In this document: in pieces, positions 1 through 6,140 of the stretch
Numbering within the stretch: position 1 is the first letter of the stretch
How the letters are laid out: each line of letters begins with the position of its first letter
Origin: Irineochytrium annulatum
Lineage: Eukaryota > Chytridiomycota > Chytridiomycetes > Chytridiales > Chytridiaceae
Assembly (NCBI GenBank): GCA_027600665.1
Contig: JADGJL010001086.1
Span: 1 to 10,305, forward strand
Direction of reading: 5' to 3'
DNA: 10,305 nt
Notes under the pieces: model-generated
Told to the model about the DNA's origin: nothing
The model's input: the letters and a program-made list of their open reading frames with translations, nothing else
The model's database searches: none
Position numbers and translations under genes: made by a program

Positions 1-437
1 ACTCAGATGTCATGGCCACACGCCCTCTCGGTCTTGGTCGCATCATCATACCATGCGCTTCAGGGGCCGTCGGGAGCCGCCTCAGCATCGGCATCACGCG
101 GGTGGTCAGCATTCGTCGGCGGGCGCGGGGCAGCGGCTGTGGGGCCTGAGCGGTATGCGGTGGCGGCGGGTGGTGATGTTGTCGAATCGGGTAATGAGAT
201 TCGGAGTTGAAGGTATCGACGGCTGGGGGACCCCGCAATGACTTCAGTGACTTCAAACGCACCTGATACGTTTAGACGCAACCTTCGATTGCCATTTGGG
301 TATTTGGGTTGGGTTGCCAGGGCGAACACAGAGAGACCACACGGACAGACCATCTTGCCGGCCACTCTGCATTTATTTATATTACACCGTGCTGTATTCC
401 ACATTGCGATTGGTATGCCGCGTGCCTGCTGCCCATC
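1..437. other. Region downstream of the F-box gene; possible tail of a left-hand gene
   Basis: No confident gene lies here. The first ~235 bases are GC-rich and then composition becomes more AT-rich, as if a coding region entering from the left ended near 210-240. On the + strand one frame is open from the window start to a TGA at 208-210 and reads as an Ala/Gly/Ser-rich peptide; another + frame and one minus-strand frame are also open over much of the same stretch. I therefore cannot decide the strand or even that it is coding. If the + frame is real, that gene would converge tail-to-tail with the F-box gene. The rest (about 240-437) probably holds the 3' untranslated region of the minus-strand F-box gene. 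Confidence 0.4.
372..377 (-). terminator. AATAAA poly(A)-type signal for the F-box gene
   Basis: Read on the minus strand this is a canonical AATAAA hexamer in a locally AT-rich patch (371-386), 60 bases beyond the stop codon of the F-box gene. Spacing and strand suit a cleavage/polyadenylation signal. Fungal poly(A) signals are loosely conserved, so this is a plausible assignment only. Confidence 0.4.
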
Positions 438-2036
438 TCACCCCCTGCAGACGAGGTCGATAACGTAGTCGAACCTTCTGCTCCCATCTCGCTCAAACAC
501 GGCCTCCTCCATCGCTTCGCTGTCATCTCCATACACCGCATATTTCAACCTTGGCGTCCGCCGCGTGTCCAGCAACAGCTCTTTGAATTTCATCTTATCC
601 TCCGCCGCCCCTTCGTAACCCCGCGGTCCGACCAAGCAACCGACAACCCGGAATGTCTCCAGCCGGTCCCAGCCATCCCTCAACAACTCATCAAGATCCA
701 TGACAACGAGCCGCTGCGCACCCACGACTTCCAACATCCTCAACCGCCGAGCGCTGATTTCGAGGTCAACGGGAACGGCGCTTGACTCATCTAGGTCAAA
801 CTCGAAGTCGTCCTCGTCCTTGCTGAAGCAGAGTGCAAGCTCCCGGAGGTCGCGCATTCCGTCGAGAGCCGCCGTCAGACCCTCGCCGGCCCACTCACTG
901 CCCAGGATCGTCAGGCAGGTCAGCTTCACGAGCTTCGCGAGTGAGTCCATGAAGACTGATTTTGGTGCACCAGGGGGGAGGTCCGCGTCGAGATGCACTG
1001 ACAGGTGCGTGAGGTTCGTGAGCCGGCCTATGGTGGTAAAGACCTGGTGATAAAGCTGGTCCCCTTCTTCGTATTCGCAGTAGGCGCTCCTCAGCGTCAG
1101 GTGGGTCAGCGTCCCCGCGCAGCGCTCGAGCTCGCTGACCTGCGAGGCGCAGAAGCCCTTTAAGAACAAATCGACGTGTGTCAGGAGCTCGAACTGCGCC
1201 AGGAAACCCTTAAGCACGGTCGGCTGCCTTACGGGCTCGTAGTTGGCCAGCTTGAGCTGGCGAAGCATCGCCGGTTGCTTGACGCGGACGTCCTTCCACT
1301 CGTTCAGGTCATCGTCGTTCCAGCTGTCATCGATGCCGTCGTACCAGTCCTCGTCCCATGTCTCGAATCGCAGGGCGCGCAACCCCGTTTCGGCCTGGTT
1401 CAGGACCATGCTCGTCACCTGCGCGACATGCTCGACGCGGCAGGTGACCGTCAGTGTCTTCACGCATGGGAAGCGGACGAAGCCGGCCACATCCTCCAAC
1501 ACGGGCGCATGGTACACGACCTCGCTCGGGCCGTGCTCCAGCGGGGAGGCCATGCGGGTTTTGATCCAGTCGAGCCACGCCGACTCGGACTCGGGAGGCT
1601 TCTTGGCGTACGGCATCGTGTTGATGATGACGCAGGCGATCCTCCCAAACAGCGGCGCGACGACGGAAGGATCGAGCATGATGTCCCCCTTGCCGTGCTC
1701 GTGGTTGTGGACGTCGATCACTGTCACGGATCGCACATAGACGCGGCACCGCCAGGCACGCCAGTTGTCGGCCCTGTCGTCACCGTCACCTCCCTGCTTG
1801 CATAGGCCTACCAACGTCTTGTTGATGGACTTGAAGCTGGAGCCGCCCTCCGCCAGTTGCGTCCTGGGCGTGAGACCCCTGGCGGTGTGGTAAAGGCCAT
1901 GATCGGACCAGAGCTTCGCGGCCGCGAGCTGGAAGGAGGAGCGCGAGACTAGGAGGCAGGTGTGAAGGGCACGGATGTCCGCGGGGACGGCGGGGTCGAG
2001 CTGGTCGACGATGAGCCTGAGGATGTCGTTGTGCAT
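438..2036 (-). CDS. F-box / leucine-rich-repeat-like protein
   Basis: Intronless gene of 532 codons when started at the ATG at 2036. The N-terminus (residues 1-45) fits an F-box: HNDILRLIVDQL, then a loop, then LHTCLLVSRSSFQLAA and LW. F-box proteins typically recruit substrates to SCF ubiquitin ligases through Skp1. The C-terminal half carries irregular LRR-like strands spaced along the chain (LTHVDLFLKG ~285, LTHLTLRS ~310, LTHLSVHL ~342, LTCLTILG ~372, LRELALCFS ~397), the usual substrate-binding architecture of this class. An Asp/Trp-rich patch (WDEDWYDGIDDSW) lies near residues 227-239. Upstream in-frame ATGs at 2072 and 2081 would add 12 or 15 residues; I prefer 2036 because it begins directly at the F-box. 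The single long exon contrasts with the spliced neighbours, as is common in expanded fungal F-box families. The substrate is unknown. The F-box call rests on pattern recognition. Confidence 0.8.
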   Translation of the reverse strand: MHNDILRLIVDQLDPAVPADIRALHTCLLVSRSSFQLAAAKLWSDHGLYHTARGLTPRTQLAEGGSSFKSINKTLVGLCKQGGDGDDRADNWRAWRCRVYVRSVTVIDVHNHEHGKGDIMLDPSVVAPLFGRIACVIINTMPYAKKPPESESAWLDWIKTRMASPLEHGPSEVVYHAPVLEDVAGFVRFPCVKTLTVTCRVEHVAQVTSMVLNQAETGLRALRFETWDEDWYDGIDDSWNDDDLNEWKDVRVKQPAMLRQLKLANYEPVRQPTVLKGFLAQFELLTHVDLFLKGFCASQVSELERCAGTLTHLTLRSAYCEYEEGDQLYHQVFTTIGRLTNLTHLSVHLDADLPPGAPKSVFMDSLAKLVKLTCLTILGSEWAGEGLTAALDGMRDLRELALCFSKDEDDFEFDLDESSAVPVDLEISARRLRMLEVVGAQRLVVMDLDELLRDGWDRLETFRVVGCLVGPRGYEGAAEDKMKFKELLLDTRRTPRLKYAVYGDDSEAMEEAVFERDGSRRFDYVIDLVCRG

Positions 2037-2381
2037 AGTGAAATCAGGGGTGTTTCTGTTCACAATAGTCATATGCAGCATGCGAGCTGATGTAAACAAT
2101 TGGTATATGATCGTACACCGCAGGAATAACAGTACACATCAAATGAAAACAACGACCATCCTTGACAAACGACAATGTCCTCTTCTGATATATTGCGAGC
2201 ATGCTCTACGTGTGTTGCCGATGCAAGATTTGTATCCTCAATCCATCGTACACTCGGCGTCCGCTTTCCAGCCTCGACGCCGTCCTGGCCCGTGCCGGCG
2301 AAGTTGCACGCAGCCTGCATCCCGCCGTAGCTCAACGCCAACAGGGGCAGCAAATGACCACACATCAGCCCAGCGCACGCG
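2037..2381. other. Intergenic: PET117 3' region and F-box promoter
   Basis: No gene seen. Both flanking genes run on the minus strand, so this 345-base stretch should hold the PET117 3' untranslated region and the F-box gene promoter. Minus-strand features near the F-box start are a CCAAT pentamer (2103-2099) and an adjacent TATA-like CATATAC (2109-2103), about 60-70 bases upstream of the chosen ATG. These are short motifs and may be chance. I see no clear AATAAA on the minus strand close to the PET117 stop. Confidence 0.45.
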
Positions 2382-2669
2382 CTACGCTGTCCGATGCACG
2401 GCCTGCTCCTTCAGCAGCTTCTGATGCAGGATCGCTTGCTGCTCGTGGTCCACCGCATTCTCCCTCAGCTGCTTCCGCCTCTCGTCGTCCCGCTCAATGC
2501 CGATGCGCCGAGCCTGTTGTTTCGCAGTGAGCCTTTCAAACCCACGGATATCGATATAAGCAGAAGTGATCACGTTGAACTGGATCTCCTTCATGTAGTA
2601 AACCCCGGCGATGCACGAGCCCGTGAAGAGCAGCGACGCCGCGAAGGTCACCTTGCTGGCGGTTGACAT
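2382..2669 (-). CDS. PET117: Pet117-like cytochrome c oxidase assembly factor
   Basis: Small mitochondrial inner-membrane protein needed for cytochrome c oxidase assembly (linked in yeast to Cox15/heme A synthesis). The gene starts at ATG 2669 and has two exons, 2669-2574 and 2513-2382, giving 75 aa. The N-terminus MSTASKVTFAASLLFTG matches the family pattern: a short polar start, then one hydrophobic anchor at residues ~6-25. The family signature G-[IV]-x-RDDERR appears after the splice (GIERDDERR), followed by a charged helix ending KEQAV. I removed a 60-nt intron (2573-2514: GTGATC donor, CTCAC branch-like site, CAACAG acceptor) because spacing between the Tyr-Tyr after the anchor and RDDERR then equals that of other Pet117 proteins. 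The intron has no stop and keeps frame, so unspliced message would give 95 aa with a 20-residue insert. Its start lies 26 bp from that of the divergent neighbour. Confidence 0.82.
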   Translation of the reverse strand: MSTASKVTFAASLLFTGSCIAGVYYMKEIQFNVITSAYIDIRGFERLTAKQQARRIGIERDDERRKQLRENAVDHEQQAILHQKLLKEQAVHRTA

Positions 2670-2695
2670 CTGGGAAAATTGGGCGAAACTGAGAA
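2670..2695. promoter_or_regulatory. 26-bp gap between divergent start codons
   Basis: Only 26 bases separate the PET117 ATG (minus, 2669) from the ATG at 2696 (plus). No complete promoter fits here. Each gene's promoter or 5' untranslated region must extend into the other's transcribed region, unless the plus-strand gene really begins at the later in-frame ATG at 2840. The gap itself is A-rich and shows no TATA or CCAAT motif. Confidence 0.4.
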
Positions 2696-3580
2696 ATGGA
2701 GAAGCGCGAGCTGGCTGAGGTGCTTGAGCACCTCCTGTAAGTCCCCGCGCGCGCCCCGCCAATTGATAGTCACGCCGAACTCAGGCTGACCTCCGTTATC
2801 AGCCCCGCGGGCTCGCCCGCGGAGAGCTACCGCATCGCGATGCATGATCATCGTGAGAAGCTCGCGGCCTTGCAGCGCCGACACAAGCGCGAGCTCGATT
2901 CCCTGAACTCCGCGTTCGTCAAGTCCGTCGACGCGGAGAGCGGGATGCAGCAGCGACGGCACGCGGCCGGGATGGGGCCAGATCCGCGCCTGGGTGTGTG
3001 GGCCGAGGACGAATTTGGGCCGAGGGTCGCCGCCGCCGTCAGGAGGCGGGAGCATCAGATTGTTGCCGAGGCCGTGCGGGGCGCCCATGGCGTGCCTGGG
3101 CCGATCAGAGCACGGGGCGACGGGACGGCGGCTGTTGACGAGGAGGCGTTCCGGCGGGTGTACGAGGGCCGTCTGTCGAGTGCAATGATTGATGTTAAGG
3201 ACGCCATGCAGCGAACGGAGAAGGAGGAACTGGATTGCGAGCGAGATGTGCTAAAGTCGAGGCTGTGGGAAGATGGGTCTCAAGGTGCTCTGGATTGTGT
3301 CCTCGCTGCGGACGAGCCCCTGGATTTTCAGAGGTTCACGAAGTTGTCCTACGAAGAGATCGAGGTCGCGCGTGAAATCGCTTATGAGGAGCTGCGAAGG
3401 CGCCAGGATGCGGAGGAGGCCAAGCTTCGGGTCCGCTTTCTCATGGATCTACGGGGACCGCTCGGCGAGGCGATCGGGATGACGTGGCGCAAGCGAGCTC
3501 TCCGCCTGATCAAGGATGCGCCGCGACCGCGCTGGGGACTACCTTTGGCCCGCGACAAGGAGGTGCGGCCCTTCCGATGA
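2696..3580 (+). CDS. Hypothetical charged, coiled-coil-type protein (two exons)
   Basis: I do not recognise this protein. A model with exon 1 at 2696-2736 (MEKRELAEVLEHLL) and exon 2 from 2803 to the stop at 3578-3580 gives 272 aa. The donor is a perfect GTAAGT at 2737; a CTGAC branch-like site (2786-2790) precedes the ATCAG acceptor ending at 2802. A second acceptor ending at 2784 is also in frame and would add six residues (LTSVIS). If no splicing occurs, ATG 2840 would start a 246-aa form. The product is rich in Arg, Glu and Ala, with helical heptad-like stretches near residues 27-60 (REKLAALQRRHKRELDSL) and ~200-225 (EEIEVAREIAYEELRRRQ). No signal peptide or membrane segment is seen. The end reads into an ATGA overlap with the next frame, so the true C-terminus is uncertain: it could be spliced or frameshifted into 3577-4089. 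Confidence 0.6.
2805..2822. repeat. GC-only inverted repeat, 8-bp arms
   Basis: CCGCGGGC (2805-2812) and its exact reverse complement GCCCGCGG (2815-2822) are separated by two bases. It sits at the very start of exon 2 of the hypothetical gene, three bases past the acceptor AG. In RNA it could fold only with some arm bases opened to form a loop. It may be chance in GC-rich DNA. Confidence 0.4.
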
Positions 3581-4089
3581 CTGCCACGGCACCTAGCGCG
3601 ATTCGGACTGGGCTGGACCCTATTGCTGCCGCATTCGCGGCTGGTGTTCAGCTTCCCGGATATGCGCACCTGGCCGGCACGGGAACTCATCACGGGCACG
3701 TCGCTGCCGCGCCAGGGTCCGTAGGAGCCGCTTTCCGGCTCGAGCGAGCTGCCCTCGCAATGGCGGGCGCCGGGAATGAATTTCGATCCGTTTCTGGCCC
3801 ACATTTTTACGGATTTCCTCATTGGCGGGTCTCTGGGACCTCGCGGGCTACTTCTGCTTTCGGGGACGGACGCGCCGGCTTGCCAATTCTGCCTGCCTCG
3901 GCGCCAGGCGCGATTGGCGTCCGTCCTGTACTCGGTGCGGCTGCCACAACGACTGCGGTGGCTGCGGGTGGAGTGTACTTTCCGGCGTCTGGGCAACCGC
4001 TGAACGGCGCGGGAGCGGAGGCGGCTTTTGCAGGGATCTCTCCCGGGCCCTTGCGCCCAAGGCCGAGCCGCGATCCGAGGCGACGCTGA
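3577..4089 (+). CDS. Ala/Gly-rich reading frame overlapping the upstream stop (ATGA)
   Basis: A 170-codon frame begins at ATG 3577, whose last two bases plus the next form the TGA of the upstream gene. I recognise no domain. The product is rich in Ala, Gly and Pro, with only modest hydrophobic runs, an aromatic patch (GPHFYGFPHWRVSG) in the middle and a basic end (RPRPSRDPRRR). Codon use looks even and free of stops through GC-rich DNA, which supports but does not prove coding, since GC-rich DNA leaves many frames open; a minus-strand frame is open over the same stretch. The frame also runs open upstream to about 3484 without an ATG. It may be a separate cistron, the real C-terminal part of the upstream gene joined by an unrecognised intron (for example GT at 3484 to TAG at 3596, which keeps frame but has a poor donor) or by a frameshift, or simply non-coding. 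Confidence 0.35.
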   Translation: MTATAPSAIRTGLDPIAAAFAAGVQLPGYAHLAGTGTHHGHVAAAPGSVGAAFRLERAALAMAGAGNEFRSVSGPHFYGFPHWRVSGTSRATSAFGDGRAGLPILPASAPGAIGVRPVLGAAATTTAVAAGGVYFPASGQPLNGAGAEAAFAGISPGPLRPRPSRDPRRR

Positions 4090-4470
4090 TCGCACTCGTT
4101 GTTTGATTACTTCCGAAGTTTTGCAAAGTGCACGATCGCTGTCTCGATACGATTGTTACGAACCAAGAGGATGTCGGCAAGTTGCATTACTGGCTAAGGG
4201 TTAAATATCGGCACCGGTTGCTGTTTGCACACGAGAAGTTGCTAAGGATTTGAGGACGACAACGATAAGCTTCTCTACTTGCGTTTGTTTTGGTTTACGA
4301 GTAAAATCGAGTAATCGAGCAATCCGCTTAATATGTTCACAAATATGTTATTGCTTCACGCGAAAGAGTGTGTGTACGGGCAATGAGGTTCAACGAGGGA
4401 GTCGTTTCTAATAAAGTGTACGCAACAATCGGAAGCAATAGTCGGATGTCTGCATTGCAAACACTTCTCT
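4090..4470. other. AT-richer tail-to-tail spacer
   Basis: No gene seen. This 381-base region separates the end of the plus-strand frames (3580/4089) from the stop of the minus-strand MADS gene (4471), so it should carry both 3' untranslated regions. A plus-strand AATAAA lies at 4410-4415, more than 300 bases past the plus-strand stop, so its relevance is weak. Short CGAGTAA/CGAGCAA-like direct repeats occur near 4299-4322. The lower GC content than either flank fits non-coding sequence. Confidence 0.5.
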
Positions 4471-5641
4471 TTACTCGGGCGGCAGCTCCAGGGAGTACTG
4501 GTGGTACGCGAACGCGTATCCCGACGGTGAAGGCACGAGGAGTCCCTGCTGTGAACGCACGAAGAAAAAAAAAGGGTGTTTGTCAGCTTTTTCGCCTTTT
4601 CATTTGTTTCATGCAAGAGCCGCCAAAACTCACGTATTCGTTCGGGGACACCGCCGAGTCCGTAAGGGTATATTGGCTGGTGGCGGTCGTCCCTGTCGAG
4701 GGTGACCCGTCCTCCGAGTGTTGCGCGTGTGCGTAGTAAGGCGGGATGGCTGTTTCGATCCGAAGAGACGACGTCGGTGTTGGCGCTGACGACGCGGTCG
4801 TTGTGGGGGTGGCCTTCTTCGCCTCGCTGGTGGGGATCTTGCGACAAGACCAGCAAAAATGTTTATTAGCAAAAGGAAGACATAGGTTCGCAGGGGGTGA
4901 TGCTACCTGGCGGTAGTAACCACCGTTCGGCACGGTCGTCGACCTCTCTTTCACGGGCTTTTCGGCCTCCGGGAAGTCTCCCTCGTCGTTGTCTTGCAGG
5001 TTGACGAACTTTTGGGTTCCGTGGACGGCGTACAATTGACGGGGAAACGTAACGTGAAATAACAAAAAAGGGGAAAACGGGGAAAGGATAAGTCAGCCGC
5101 AGGCTAAAGACAAAGGAATCGTATCAGAGGTTGGGCACTCACGTCTGCGCTCCCGCGGCTCTCGTGCGGCTCGTTGTACTGAATACGACAAAGGAGGAAA
5201 CATCAGGCCCCGTTCGCATAAGTCCCAACAAATGGCTCGCATTTACCTCGGTGTACTTCAACAGGATGGAGTCCATCTCCGAGCTCGCGTATTGGACAAG
5301 CTTGTCGTTCGAGTCGATGATGATGAGCGCGATCTCGCACCCGCACAGGACGCTGAGCTCGTACGCCTTCTTCATCAAGCCAAACTTTCTCTTGGTGAAG
5401 GTGACCTGCGGGTATTTTCGCGTTGGGATTAGTGTCGTTGGATTGATCCAGCGGCTGGTGGCACAGCAAGGGTGACGAAGCCCGCCGCGGGTGGCTGTGG
5501 ACTGGATCGCCCCCCCAAGGCTCCCGACATGCCTCCACGGCACAGTTTGGTCCTGTCGCGGCCGGGAGATCGCAGAAGCACGCTCACCTGTCTGTTCCTG
5601 TCCTCCGCAATGGGGGCGATCTTGATCTTTCTCCTGCCCAT
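4471..5641 (-). CDS. MEF2-type MADS-box transcription factor (six exons)
   Basis: DNA-binding nuclear factor of the MEF2/SRF-like MADS class; fungal relatives are Rlm1/Smp1. Exons: 5641-5588, 5405-5247, 5178-5143, 5008-4907, 4837-4634, 4548-4471 (all phase 0), giving 210 aa. The MADS domain is residues ~1-57: [10 protein letters not shown] at the start, [21 protein letters not shown], then CEIALIII. The MEF2 extension follows at ~58-86, with [14 protein letters not shown] restored exactly by splicing out 5246-5179. The rest is short, Ser/Thr/Pro-rich and unstructured, with Tyr-rich ends ([19 protein letters not shown]). Introns are 182, 68, 134, 69 and 85 nt; the third (5142-5009) has the weakest support. 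The last has a tandem CAGCAG acceptor; retaining it would end the protein after 17 more residues at 4583-4585. At 210 aa it is much shorter than most Rlm1/MEF2 proteins, and no docking motif was identified. Family call is firm; orthology to RLM1 or SMP1 is not claimed. Confidence 0.9.
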
Positions 5642-6140
5642 AACTGCTGATCGGTTTGCTAGTGAGTGATGATGTGGCTGGGGCCGGGAGGGTGTCGTTC
5701 GCTCGCGGGTCGTTCGAGGTGGGGGGGTGATGGCTCAACAAAGGGAGGGAGATCGTCAAGGACAATCCTCAAATCACGGCGAGAATACCGGCTCTGAGGA
5801 TAACGAGAGGAAATGAGCGTGACGCGGTGACAGGTGGTCTATACCAGCGCGAGATTTATGCGAGAATAAGGTGAGAAGAACGCATAGTAGTTAGGACCCT
5901 CCTTGTTTTCGATTAGGGAGCAAAAGTTCTTTCAATGCTAGTGATCAACGAAAATTGTGGAGAAAGAAAGGAGACAAAACGTCAACTTTCATTTGTATTA
6001 AAGACTACTTGTTTGCACTTTCAAAGCAGGAACGCAACAAAAATAACTGGAGTCGAAAAGTCCTAGAGCTGGAATATTGTACTGCAACCAAACCATCTTA
6101 CACGTAGCCCCACAGAATCCACCAACGCGTCCCATCAATC
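5642..6140. other. Intergenic: LPMO 3' region and MADS promoter
   Basis: No gene seen. Both neighbours run on the minus strand, so this 499-base stretch holds the LPMO-like gene's 3' untranslated region (right part) and the MADS gene promoter and leader (left part). Near the MADS start the minus strand is pyrimidine-rich (5700-5765 has C/T runs), typical of fungal leaders. About 5850-6065 is AT-richer. No convincing TATA box or AATAAA was found; the minus-strand AATACA near 5994-5999 is a weak poly(A)-signal variant about 140 bases past the LPMO stop. Confidence 0.45.

Noticed and set aside
1176..1805. Plus-strand open frame of about 209 codons opposite the F-box gene
   Set aside because: It has no ATG at its nominal start (GTG), lies wholly antisense to a recognisable F-box/LRR gene, and its composition (Val/Leu/Arg/His) fits a shadow frame.
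2670..2762. In-frame upstream extension of PET117 adding 31 residues
   Set aside because: It would start at TTG, not ATG, and would run over the predicted exon 1 and donor of the divergent gene. Pet117 proteins begin at the MSxASK-like sequence, so ATG 2669 fits.
3776..4003. Short plus-strand frame beginning MNFDPFLAHIFTDFL
   Set aside because: It is nested within the Ala/Gly-rich frame, has no family signal, and appears to be a shadow.
3382..4095. Minus-strand open frame of 237 codons, Arg/Ser-rich
   Set aside because: It runs antisense to the coiled-coil-type and Ala/Gly-rich frames, is dominated by Arg and Ser as expected for the reverse of Ala/Gly/Pro-rich coding DNA, and shows no family resemblance.
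4299..4322. Short CGAGTAA/CGAGCAA direct repeats
   Set aside because: Too few, short and imperfect to be a repeat array or regulatory cluster; no spacing regularity.
5009..5142. Alternative early acceptor (TTTAG) about 39 nt into MADS intron 3
   Set aside because: The resulting intron would be too short for these genes, and the sequence after it does not continue the family pattern. The AAAAG acceptor gives a continuation (SADFVN) consistent with the end of the MEF2 domain.
5139..5765. Continuous minus-strand frame through the MADS exon 2 with a non-MADS N-terminus
   Set aside because: It reads through intron 1 in the exon 2 frame and lacks the [10 protein letters not shown] start. Splicing from 5588 to 5405 gives the full MADS domain.
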